NCBI RefSeq assembly: GCF_000418325.1
Contig: NC_021658.1
Coordinates: forward strand, 13,186,501-13,250,500
Direction of reading: 5' to 3'
Source of the DNA: Sorangium cellulosum So0157-2
GTDB taxonomy: Bacteria > Myxococcota_A > Polyangia > Polyangiales > Polyangiaceae
Length of the DNA: 64,000 nucleotides
In this document: positions 40,830 to 48,354 of the stretch, in pieces
Layout: each line of letters opens with the position of its first letter
How positions within the stretch are numbered: position 1 is the first letter of the stretch
Notes under the pieces: model-generated
What the model was told of the DNA's origin: nothing
The model's input: only the letters and a program-made list of their open reading frames with translations
Database searches by the model: none
Program-made: the position numbers and the translations under genes

Positions 40830-40871
40830 CAGGAATTCGCCTGTCGTCGGGCGAAACTGTTAACGTTCACA
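40804..40871. promoter_or_regulatory. Two LacI-type operators, TGTTAACGTTAACA
   Basis: TGTTAACGTTAACA at 40804-40817 is a perfect 14-bp palindrome with a central CG, the form bound by LacI-family repressors. TGTTAACGTTCACA at 40858-40871 differs in one base. Centres are 54 bp apart, about five helical turns, suitable for looping. No LacI-family gene lies in the window. Confidence 0.7.
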
Positions 40872-41004
40872 CGGAGTCCCGTCGCACTAGGATGGATTTG
40901 CGAAGCGTGGGTGGAAGCGTCGGAGGCGGGAGGAGCGGCCGGCGAGGCGCGGGTGTGTGGTCGGAGGGCTCGCCGTGCGCGTGATCGTCACCGACGTGCA
41001 CGCT

Positions 41005-41211
41005 CTACGGCGCCGGCGTCGGCCCGGCCAGGCTCGCGTCGAGGCGCCGGAGCACCACCTCGAGCCGCTCGATCGCCGCCTTCAGGTCCGCCCGGTACTC
41101 TCGATTGTCGGTGTGGACCAGCTCTTCTCGCATCCCCACGAGCCGGATCGACAGGGCTGTCCTCACGTCTGTCGCTTCGCGCTGCTCGAGCTCGAGCTGA
41201 AGCTTGGCCAT
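41005..41211 (-). CDS. Small conserved-looking helical protein
   Basis: 68 residues, starting MAKLQLELEQREATDVRT with GGGAG in front of the ATG. It is mostly helical, with a heptad-like pattern (LKAAIERLEVVLRRLDA). The motif REELVHTDNREYRADLK looks like that of a widespread small protein of unknown function found in many bacteria, but I cannot verify this. In-frame upstream codons to 41478 look unlike coding sequence and are not included. It is alone between the GH43 control region and the phosphoribosyltransferase gene. Confidence 0.6.
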   Translation of the reverse strand: MAKLQLELEQREATDVRTALSIRLVGMREELVHTDNREYRADLKAAIERLEVVLRRLDASLAGPTPAP

Positions 41212-41531
41212 ATCTCTCTCCCTGGCGAGCGGCATGTCCTCAGGATCGAGGGGTGCACGGGGTACCTGGTGCCGCGGCGCCTCGCTGTCATCGCCACCAC
41301 GGTCGATCCTCGAGGGGCCTCGCCGAGGGGCCTCGCGGAGGGGAGAAATACCTGGGCGGGCCATGGTCCTCGCGCCGAGCGCGATCTCGGCGCACGTGAG
41401 GCCGCCTGACAGGCTTCGCGCGACGCGAGCAGAGCGCCCCGGCGGCGTGAGGCGCCGCGCCTGGCGAGACAATTGCACGCTACGCCGAGCGCCGCCGGCG
41501 ATCCCGGCGACGCCGGATCGGAGGGGGAGAC
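41212..41531. other. Intergenic region with short direct repeats
   Basis: 320 nt, no supported gene. CGAGGGGCCTCGC is repeated head to tail at 41311-41323 and 41324-41336, followed by a third partial copy; this could form alternative hairpins. Nothing else is recognised. Confidence 0.4.
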
Positions 41532-42200
41532 ATGCCGTTTCGAGATCGGGCCGACGCCGGCCGCCAGCTCGCGCCGCGGCTGGCCGCCTATGCGGGGCGG
41601 GAAGACGTCACCCTCCTGTCGCTGCCGCGAGGCGGGGTGCTGGTTGGCTTCGAGATCGCGAAGCTCCTCCGGGTGCCGCTCGACGTGCTGATCGCGCGCC
41701 GGATCGTGGCGCCGGTCAACCACCGCATGACGATCGGCGCCGTCGCGAGCGGCGGCGTCCGGGTCGTGGACGAAGAGCTCTGCCGAGCGCTGGGCGTCTC
41801 GGACAAGACGGTCCAATGGCTCGCCGACGCGGAGGCCCGGGAGGTGGAGCGCCTGGAGCGCGTCTACTACGGCTGCCACAGGGCGCCTGGCATCCGGGAT
41901 CGAACGCTCCTCCTCGTCGACGACGGCGTGGCGACCGGAGCGAGCATGCGCGCCGCAGTGACGGCCGTCGAGCAAGGACACCCGGCGGGCATCGTCATCG
42001 CGGTCCCCGTCGCGTCGTACGCCGCGTATGCGGAGCTCTCCCGGCGCGCGCGCGAGTTCGTTTACTGCTACATCCGGGATCCCGTCTATTCGGTCGGGCT
42101 CTGGTACGAGGACTACGCGCCGGTGTCCGAGCAGGAGGTCTGCCGGTTGCTCGGAGAGGCGCTCGACCGGAGCTCGCCGCGCGCGCCGCGGGCGCCCTGA
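41532..42200 (+). CDS. Phosphoribosyltransferase-domain protein
   Basis: 222 residues. A type I phosphoribosyltransferase fold is indicated by LSLPRGGVLVGFEIAKLL (pyrophosphate loop region) and the PRPP motif LLLVDDGVATGASM. Members of this group, often near dienelactone hydrolases or phosphatases, are poorly characterised and the base substrate cannot be predicted. A strong GGAGG lies 8 nt before the ATG. It is alone in its transcript by position, with a 206-nt gap before the pentose operon that shows no operator I recognise. Confidence 0.85.
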   Translation: MPFRDRADAGRQLAPRLAAYAGREDVTLLSLPRGGVLVGFEIAKLLRVPLDVLIARRIVAPVNHRMTIGAVASGGVRVVDEELCRALGVSDKTVQWLADAEAREVERLERVYYGCHRAPGIRDRTLLLVDDGVATGASMRAAVTAVEQGHPAGIVIAVPVASYAAYAELSRRAREFVYCYIRDPVYSVGLWYEDYAPVSEQEVCRLLGEALDRSSPRAPRAP

Positions 42201-42406
42201 GGGCCCCCGCGCCGGCTCGCCGGGGCCTCCGCGTGGTAGCGCGCGCTCAGGCGAGCGCGAAAAAGTGGCTTTACAGAGCGCGGAAATGGTGGATCATGCG
42301 GTCACCACAACGCGACTGTGGGATGGATGGCCTTCAACACTGCACCGCGCGTGCTCGCGCACGTCGATCCGGCGCGGGCCGAGGGGGCCTGTAGGGAGGC
42401 GCGGAC

Positions 42407-43273
42407 ATGAAGCTGTTTCGGTTTGCGGGCGATGGAGGGCCACGGCTCGGGGTCGAGGACGAGCGGGGAGCGCGCCACGACCTCACGGCGGCGTCCCCGG
42501 AGGCGTTCGCGTCCGTCGCCTCGTGGCTCGCGTTGCCCGATCCCCTCGGCGCGGTGCGCGACGCGCGCGCGCGCGCCGCAGCCCACCCCCTCCCGCCCGA
42601 CGTCCCGCTGCTCGCCCCGCTCGACGTGCAGGAGGTCTGGGCGGCGGGCGTCACCTACGAGCGCTCGCGCAACGCGCGCAAGGAGGAGAGCGCGGGCGGC
42701 GGCGACTTCTACGACCGCGTGTACGACGCCGAGCGCCCGGAGCTGTTCTTCAAGGCGACGCCCCGCCTGGTCGCCGGCCCGGGCGCGCCGGTGCGCATCC
42801 GGCGCGACTCGAGCTGGAACGTGCCCGAGCCGGAGCTCGCGCTCGTCGTGTCCGCGGCGGGCCGCATCGTCGGCTACACGGCCGGCAACGACGTCTCGTC
42901 GCGGTCCATCGAGGGCGACAACCCCCTCTACCTGCCGCAGGCGAAGATCTACGACGGCTGCTGCGCGCTCGGCCCCGCCATCGCGCTCGCGGACGAGCCC
43001 GGGCTGGATCTGCGCGCGCTCCCCATCCAGCTCGCGATCCGGCGCAGGGGCGAGGCGGTGTTCGCGGGGGAGACCTCCACCGCGAGGATGCGGCGCGCGC
43101 CCGAGGAGCTCGTCGCCTACCTCACGCGCGAGCTGAGCTTCCCCGCGGGCGTCGTCCTCATGACCGGGACCGGCATCGTGCCGCCCGACTCGTTCACCCT
43201 GAAGCCCGGCGACCTCGTGGAGATCACGATCCTCGGCGCCGGCACGCTGGCAAACCCGGTATCCGAAGGTTGA
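42407..43273 (+). CDS. FAH-family 2-keto-3-deoxy-pentonate dehydratase
   Basis: 288 residues. The fumarylacetoacetate-hydrolase fold is shown by VWAAGVTYERS, the metal ligands in PEPELALVV, and GYTAGNDVSSRSIEGDNPLYLPQAKIYDGCCALGP; the NPLYLPQAKIYD stretch is typical of the 2-keto-3-deoxy-L-arabonate/D-xylonate dehydratase branch. The reaction gives alpha-ketoglutarate semialdehyde, which the next gene product oxidises. It is the first gene of a three-gene operon (62 nt to the aldehyde dehydrogenase). The branch assignment comes from motif and context; other FAH-family hydrolases are possible. Confidence 0.8.
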   Translation: MKLFRFAGDGGPRLGVEDERGARHDLTAASPEAFASVASWLALPDPLGAVRDARARAAAHPLPPDVPLLAPLDVQEVWAAGVTYERSRNARKEESAGGGDFYDRVYDAERPELFFKATPRLVAGPGAPVRIRRDSSWNVPEPELALVVSAAGRIVGYTAGNDVSSRSIEGDNPLYLPQAKIYDGCCALGPAIALADEPGLDLRALPIQLAIRRRGEAVFAGETSTARMRRAPEELVAYLTRELSFPAGVVLMTGTGIVPPDSFTLKPGDLVEITILGAGTLANPVSEG

Positions 43274-43335
43274 TGAGGCGCATCGTATGAAGATCGAGAC
43301 GTCGAGACGTTCATCTCCGGACCCGCGCTGAAACC

Positions 43336-44841
43336 ATGGAATTCTTCGCCCTCAACGCCGCCACCGGGGAAAAGCTCGGCGCCTACCGCGACGCCACCGC
43401 CGCCGAGATCGACGCCGCCGCGCGCGCCGCCGCGGAGGCGGCGCAGGCCTTCGCCGACCTCGCGCCGGAGCTGCGCGCCCGGTTCCTGGAGACCGCCGCC
43501 GACGAGATCGTGGCGCTCGGCGATGCCCTGATCCAGACCGCGCACCGGGAGACCGGGCTGCCCGTCGCCCGCCTCGAAGGCGAACGCGGCCGCACCACCG
43601 GCCAGCTGCGCCTCTTCGCCGCGGTCGTGCGCGAGGGCTCCTGGGTCGACGCGCGGATCGATCCCGCGCTGCCGGACCGCAAGCCGCTCCCGCGCCCCGA
43701 CCTGCGCCGCATGCTGCGGCCGATCGGCCCGGTCGCCATCTTCGGCGCGAGCAATTTCCCCCTCGCGTTCTCCGTGGCCGGCGGCGACACCGCCTCCGCC
43801 CTCGCCGCGGGCAACCCGGTCGTGGTCAAGGCCCACCCGGCGCATCCCGGCACCTCCGACCTCGTGGCCTCGGCCCTGCGCTCCGCCGTCCAGAAGGCGG
43901 GCCTGCCCGCGGGCGTGTTCGGCATGGTGCACGGCGCCTCGCCCGAGGTCTCGCTCCTGCTGGTGCGCCACGAGGCGATCCAGGCGGTGGGCTTCACCGG
44001 GTCCACCCGCGCCGGCCGCGCCCTCTGCGACGCCGCGGCCGCCCGCCCGCGGCCGATCCCCGTCTTCGCCGAGATGAGCAGCATCAACCCGCTCGTCGTG
44101 CTGCCCGGCGCGCTGCGCGAGCGCCGCGACGCGATCGCCGAGGGGCTGGCCAGCTCGTGCACGCTCGGCGTCGGCCAGTTCTGCACCAAGCCGGGCCTGG
44201 TCCTCGGGCTGGCCTCCCCTGAATGGGATGCGTTTGCTCGGTCGGTCGCCGACCGAGCCCGCGCCGTCGCTCCCGGCGTGATGCTGCACGCCGGTATCCA
44301 GGCGTCGTTCGACCGCTCCGTGCGGGAGCTGAACGGCGTGGAGTGGCTGACCGACGCCGGCGCGCGCGTCGCGCGCGTCTCCGCCGCCGACTTCGCGCGG
44401 CAGCCGCACCTCGCGCACGAGATCTTCGGACCGTACGCGCTGCTCGTCACCGCATCGAGCCGCGCAGAGCTGCTTGAGCTCCTCGGCGCGCTCGAAGGCC
44501 AGCTGACCGCCACGCTCCACGGGACCGCCGAGGATCTCGCCGCCGCCCAGGACCTCGTCGATGTCCTCGGCCGGGTGGCGGGCCGCCTCGTCTTCAACGG
44601 CTATCCGACGGGCGTGGAGGTGTCGCACGCCATGCACCACGGCGGGCCCTATCCAGCGAGCAGCGACGTGCGCTTCACCTCGGTGGGAACCGCGGCCATC
44701 TTCCGCTTCGCGCGCCCCGTTTGCTACCAGTCGTGCCCGCCCGCGCTGCTCCCGCCGGCGCTGCGCGACGAGAATCCGCTCGGGATAACGCGCCTCGTCG
44801 ACGGCCAGGCCACCCGCGATCCCGTCGCTCCCCGCGCATGA
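43336..44841 (+). CDS. Alpha-ketoglutarate semialdehyde dehydrogenase
   Basis: 501 residues, aldehyde dehydrogenase superfamily. NAD(P)-binding region FGASNFPLAFSVAGGDTASALAAGNPVVVKAHPAHP, catalytic Glu in FAEMSSINP and catalytic Cys in VGQFCTKPG, all of the form seen in KGSADH (type III) enzymes. It makes alpha-ketoglutarate from the semialdehyde produced by the preceding dehydratase, the last step of the Weimberg route. Overlaps the next gene (ATGA). The C-terminal 40 residues after FRFARPVCYQSCPPALLPPALR follow the family. Confidence 0.88.
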   Translation: MEFFALNAATGEKLGAYRDATAAEIDAAARAAAEAAQAFADLAPELRARFLETAADEIVALGDALIQTAHRETGLPVARLEGERGRTTGQLRLFAAVVREGSWVDARIDPALPDRKPLPRPDLRRMLRPIGPVAIFGASNFPLAFSVAGGDTASALAAGNPVVVKAHPAHPGTSDLVASALRSAVQKAGLPAGVFGMVHGASPEVSLLLVRHEAIQAVGFTGSTRAGRALCDAAAARPRPIPVFAEMSSINPLVVLPGALRERRDAIAEGLASSCTLGVGQFCTKPGLVLGLASPEWDAFARSVADRARAVAPGVMLHAGIQASFDRSVRELNGVEWLTDAGARVARVSAADFARQPHLAHEIFGPYALLVTASSRAELLELLGALEGQLTATLHGTAEDLAAAQDLVDVLGRVAGRLVFNGYPTGVEVSHAMHHGGPYPASSDVRFTSVGTAAIFRFARPVCYQSCPPALLPPALRDENPLGITRLVDGQATRDPVAPRA

Positions 44842-46772
44842 GCCGCGATCCGGTGTTCGAGTCCGACAGCGAGGCGATCTACGCCCTGCGCACCACCGCG
44901 CCCGGGCCGTCGGGGCGCCTCCCGCTCGGGGCCGAGCAGCTGCGCGCCATGTCCAGCGGCGAGCTGTTCGGCTGGACCCAGAACGCCGGGATGGGGTGGG
45001 ATCCTGCGCGGCTGCGCGGGAAGCAGTTCCTCGTGCTCAGCACGCAGGGGGGGATCCGCGCGCCCGACGGCGCGCCGATCGCGCTCGGGTATCACACGGG
45101 ACACTGGGAGGTCGGGCTGCTCATGGAGGAGGCCGCCCGCACGTTCACCGCCGGCGGGGCCATTCCCTTCGCCGGCTATGTCAGCGATCCGTGCGACGGG
45201 CGGACCAATGGCACCGTCGGCATGCTCGACAGCCTCCCTTACCGCAATGACGCCGCCATCGTATTTCGAAGGCTGATACGCTCGCTGCCCACGCGCCGGG
45301 GCGTGCTCGGCGTCGCCACCTGCGACAAGGGCTTGCCCGCCATGTTGATGGCGCTCGCCGGCACACCCGAGCTCCCCACGGTGCTCGTGCCGGGAGGCGT
45401 CACGCTCCTCGCGGAGGAGGCGGAGGACACCGCCAAGGTCCAGACCCTCGCGGCGCGCTATGCGCGCGGGGAGGTGAGCCTCGACCACGCCGCCGAGATG
45501 GGCTGCCGCGCCTGCGGCTCCCCCGGCGGCGGCTGCCAGTTCATGGGGACGGCCGCGACGAGCCAGGTGGTGGCGGAGGCGCTCGGCCTCTCCCTCCCGC
45601 ACGGCGCGCTCAGCCCGTCGGGCGCCGAGATCTGGCGCGACCTCGCCCGCCGTTCCGCGCACGCGCTCATGGCCCTCGAGCGACGCGGCGTGACCACTCG
45701 GGACATCGTCACCGACGATTCCATCCACAACGCCATGGTGCTGCACGCCGCCGTCGGCGGGTCGACGAACCTGGTGCTCCATGTGCCGGCGATCGCCCAT
45801 GCGGCCGGGCTTCGACGCCCCACGGTGGACGACTGGGCGCGCATCAACGCCCTCGTTCCGCGCCTCGTGGACGTGTTGCCCAACGGGCCACGACATTATG
45901 CCACGGTTCAGGTCTTCCTCGCGGGAGGCGTCCCGGAGGTCATGCTCCACCTGCGCGAGCTCGGCCTGCTGCGCCTCGGTGCGCTCACCGTCAGCGGTCG
46001 GACCCTGGGCGAAAACCTCGAATGGTGGGAGCGCAGCGAACGGCGCCGGCGCCTGCGCGACAAGCTGCAGCAGCTGGACGGCATCGACCCGGACGACGTG
46101 ATCATGTCCGCCGGGAAGGCCCGTGAGCGCGGCCTCACCAGCACGGTGACCTTTTTGCGCGGCAACCTCGCGCCCGAGGGAGCGCTCGTGAAGAGCACCG
46201 CGATCGCTCCTCAGGTGATCGGACCGGACGGCGTTTATCTGCACGAAGGGCCTGCGCGCGTGTTCGGCAGCGAGGACGCGGCGATCGAGGCGATCAAGAC
46301 GGGCGCCGTGCAACCGGGTGACGTGATGGTGCTGATCGGCATCGGTCCCGGTATCGGAATGCCGGAGACCTACCAGATCACCTCTGCCCTCAAGCACGTG
46401 AAGGACGGGCACCGTATCGCGCTGGTGACGGACGGCCGTTTTTCGGGCGTCTCCACCGGTGCGTGCATCGGCCATGTCAGCCCGGAGGCGTGGGCGGGCG
46501 GGCCCATCGGCCGCGTGCGCGACGGCGACCGCGTCCGGCTCCGGATCGACACGCGCAGGCTGGAGGGGACGGTGGAGGTCGTGGGCGTGGAGGCCGCCGG
46601 TCTTGCCGCCCGTTTGCCCAATCCAGCGCTGAAGCCCGACGGCCGCGTGAGCGCGGATACGCGGCTATGGGCCGCGCTTCAGGATGCCAGCGGCGGCAGC
46701 TGGGGTGGGTGCGTCTATGATGCGGAGCGCATCATCGGGCTCCTCGGCCGCGCCATCGCGGCGGAGCGCTAG
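44838..46772 (+). CDS. IlvD/Edd-family pentonate dehydratase (YjhG/YagF type)
   Basis: 644 residues. Strong resemblance to E. coli YagF/YjhG, D-xylonate dehydratases: LFGMTQNAGMGWD-like FGWTQNAGMGWD, GTQGGIRA, GYHTGHWEVG, SDPCDGR, YRNDAAIVFRRLIRSLPTRR, ATCDKGLPA, CRACGSPGGGCQFMGTA, and RFSGVSTGACIGHVSPEA. The conserved Cys in SDPCDG, TCDKG and CGSPGG are the Fe-S ligands. It dehydrates xylonate or arabonate to the 2-keto-3-deoxy acid used by the FAH-family enzyme two genes upstream. Start at 44838 overlaps the preceding stop. Its stop shares CTAG with the convergent lactonase gene. Confidence 0.92.
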   Translation: MSRDPVFESDSEAIYALRTTAPGPSGRLPLGAEQLRAMSSGELFGWTQNAGMGWDPARLRGKQFLVLSTQGGIRAPDGAPIALGYHTGHWEVGLLMEEAARTFTAGGAIPFAGYVSDPCDGRTNGTVGMLDSLPYRNDAAIVFRRLIRSLPTRRGVLGVATCDKGLPAMLMALAGTPELPTVLVPGGVTLLAEEAEDTAKVQTLAARYARGEVSLDHAAEMGCRACGSPGGGCQFMGTAATSQVVAEALGLSLPHGALSPSGAEIWRDLARRSAHALMALERRGVTTRDIVTDDSIHNAMVLHAAVGGSTNLVLHVPAIAHAAGLRRPTVDDWARINALVPRLVDVLPNGPRHYATVQVFLAGGVPEVMLHLRELGLLRLGALTVSGRTLGENLEWWERSERRRRLRDKLQQLDGIDPDDVIMSAGKARERGLTSTVTFLRGNLAPEGALVKSTAIAPQVIGPDGVYLHEGPARVFGSEDAAIEAIKTGAVQPGDVMVLIGIGPGIGMPETYQITSALKHVKDGHRIALVTDGRFSGVSTGACIGHVSPEAWAGGPIGRVRDGDRVRLRIDTRRLEGTVEVVGVEAAGLAARLPNPALKPDGRVSADTRLWAALQDASGGSWGGCVYDAERIIGLLGRAIAAER

Positions 46773-47689
46773 CGCGCGGCGCCGCGGGTGTTCAGGTAGA
46801 CCGCGTACAGCGAGGTCGTGCCGCAGATGAACAGGCGGTTGCGCTTGGCGCCGCCGAAGCAGACGTTGGACACCGTCTCGGGGACCAGCACCTTGCCGAG
46901 CAGCGCGCCGTCGCTCGCGTGGCAGTGCACGCCGTCGCCGGCCGACAGCCACAGGTTGCCGTGCACGTCGACGCGGAAGCCGTCGTACACGCCGACCGGG
47001 CAGGTCGCGAACACCTCGCCGCCGGTCAGCGCGCCGTTCGCGTCGACGCGGAACCTGCGCACGTGGTGCGGGCCGTCCTTCACGTGCGTCGCGCCGGTGT
47101 CGGCGACGTACAGCAGCGACTCGTCCGGCGAGAAGGCGAGGCCGTTCGGCTGCACGAAGTCGCTCGCGACGACCGTCAGCGCAAGGGAGACCGGGTCGAT
47201 CCGGTAGACGCGCTGCGCGCCCTGCTCGCTCGGCGACGCGTCGCCCTCGTAGTCGCTGTCGATGCCGTAGCTCGGGTCGGTGAACCAGATGCTGCCGTCG
47301 GACTTCACGACGACGTCGTTCGGCGAGTTCAGCCGCTTGCCCTCGAAGTGCGACGCGAGCACCGTGCGCGAGCCGTCGTGCTCGGTGCGCGAGACGCAGC
47401 GGCCGCGGTGCTCGCACGAGACGAGGCGGCCCTGCAGGTCGACCGTGTGGCCGTTGGCGTTCATCGCGGGCTGGCGGAACACCGAGACGGAGCCGTCGGT
47501 CTCGTCCCAGCGCATCATGCGGTCGTTCGGGATGTCCGACCAGACGAGGTAGCGCCCCGCCGGGAACCACGCCGGCCCCTCCGCCCAGCGGCAGCCCGTG
47601 TACAGCTTCTCGACGTGCACGTGCGGGAGCGCGACCTTGCGGAAGCGCGGGTCGATCACCTTGAAGCTCGGGGTCAGCTCGATGACCAT
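46769..47689 (-). CDS. SMP-30/gluconolactonase-family lactonase
   Basis: 306 residues, six-bladed propeller of the SMP-30 family. Metal ligands are suggested by EGPAWF, NDVVVKSDGSIWFTDP, PNGLAFSPDE and GVYDGFRVDVHGNLWLS. It hydrolyses sugar lactones; next to a pentonate dehydratase the likely substrate is xylono- or arabinolactone, the step before the dehydratase. The gene converges on the dehydratase and both stops use the palindrome CTAG at 46769-46772. The pathway dehydrogenase that makes the lactone is not in the window. Confidence 0.85.
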   Translation of the reverse strand: MVIELTPSFKVIDPRFRKVALPHVHVEKLYTGCRWAEGPAWFPAGRYLVWSDIPNDRMMRWDETDGSVSVFRQPAMNANGHTVDLQGRLVSCEHRGRCVSRTEHDGSRTVLASHFEGKRLNSPNDVVVKSDGSIWFTDPSYGIDSDYEGDASPSEQGAQRVYRIDPVSLALTVVASDFVQPNGLAFSPDESLLYVADTGATHVKDGPHHVRRFRVDANGALTGGEVFATCPVGVYDGFRVDVHGNLWLSAGDGVHCHASDGALLGKVLVPETVSNVCFGGAKRNRLFICGTTSLYAVYLNTRGAAR

Positions 47690-47795
47690 CGGGTCCTCCT
47701 TACTCCGTCCGAGTGCCTGCCCGTCGACAATCGTGCTCCACGACGTCGAGTGGTCATGGGCTGTTCAGGTCGCCGGACTCATAGCACGATGCGGC

Positions 47796-48350
47796 ATGGA
47801 CTTTTTGCGCCTGGCCAGGATGGCGACGCTCACGGTCGCGACGCTCGCCGGAGGCGCGTGCGGCGCGCCCCCGGCGCCGATCCATCACGGGAAGCCGATC
47901 GAGCCGCCGCCGCGGCCGCCGCCGCCGCCGCCGTCGCAGCCGCCGAGCGAGCCGGCGCGCACGCTCGAGCTGGAGCTCGCCCGCAACTGCCCGCGCGCCG
48001 ACGCCAGCCTGCCCGACCTGCCCGCGCCCGACCCGGCACTCCTCGCCGCCGTGCTCGAGCGGCCGTGGTGCTTCGACACAAGCGACGGGATCAGGCAAGT
48101 GACCTTCGCCGGCGACGGTGGGTTCACGATCGAGGAGCGCGGTCCCGACGACGAGCTGCGCGCGACCCGCGGGGGATGCTGGGGGATGACCGGAACCGGT
48201 CTGTTGCTCAACTGGGGCGACCGCCGGTGGGACGAGTGGCCGGTGCAGTACATCGATCCGGCGCATGGCGGCATGCCGACCCTGATCTTCCGTGGCCAGC
48301 GCCATCGGCCCTGCACCGTCGCCGTGGCCCCGGAGTCCCCGCCCGTCTGA
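47796..48350 (+). CDS. Putative lipoprotein with Pro-rich linker
   Basis: 184 residues from ATG 47796; ATG 47820 is also in frame. A short hydrophobic segment ends in AGGAC, a likely lipobox, followed by a proline-rich linker (EPPPRPPPPPPSQPP) and a small domain with three Cys (WCFDTSDGIRQVTFAGDGGFTIEERGP ... GGCWGMTG). The domain looks like a small beta-barrel of the type that reports a ligand-dependent response, but I do not know the family. Convergent with the large operon that ends at 48355; divergent from the lactonase gene (106-nt gap). Confidence 0.6.
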   Translation: MDFLRLARMATLTVATLAGGACGAPPAPIHHGKPIEPPPRPPPPPPSQPPSEPARTLELELARNCPRADASLPDLPAPDPALLAAVLERPWCFDTSDGIRQVTFAGDGGFTIEERGPDDELRATRGGCWGMTGTGLLLNWGDRRWDEWPVQYIDPAHGGMPTLIFRGQRHRPCTVAVAPESPPV

Positions 48351-48354
48351 CCCG

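Noticed and set aside
41212..41478. Upstream extension of the small gene at 41005-41211 to 157 codons
   Set aside because: The added part is Arg/Pro-rich with no structure, and a good ribosome-binding site lies before the ATG at 41211.
42289..42305. GTGGAT-N5-GGTCAC upstream of the pentose operon
   Set aside because: Three mismatches in one half-site and no metal gene nearby; likely chance.
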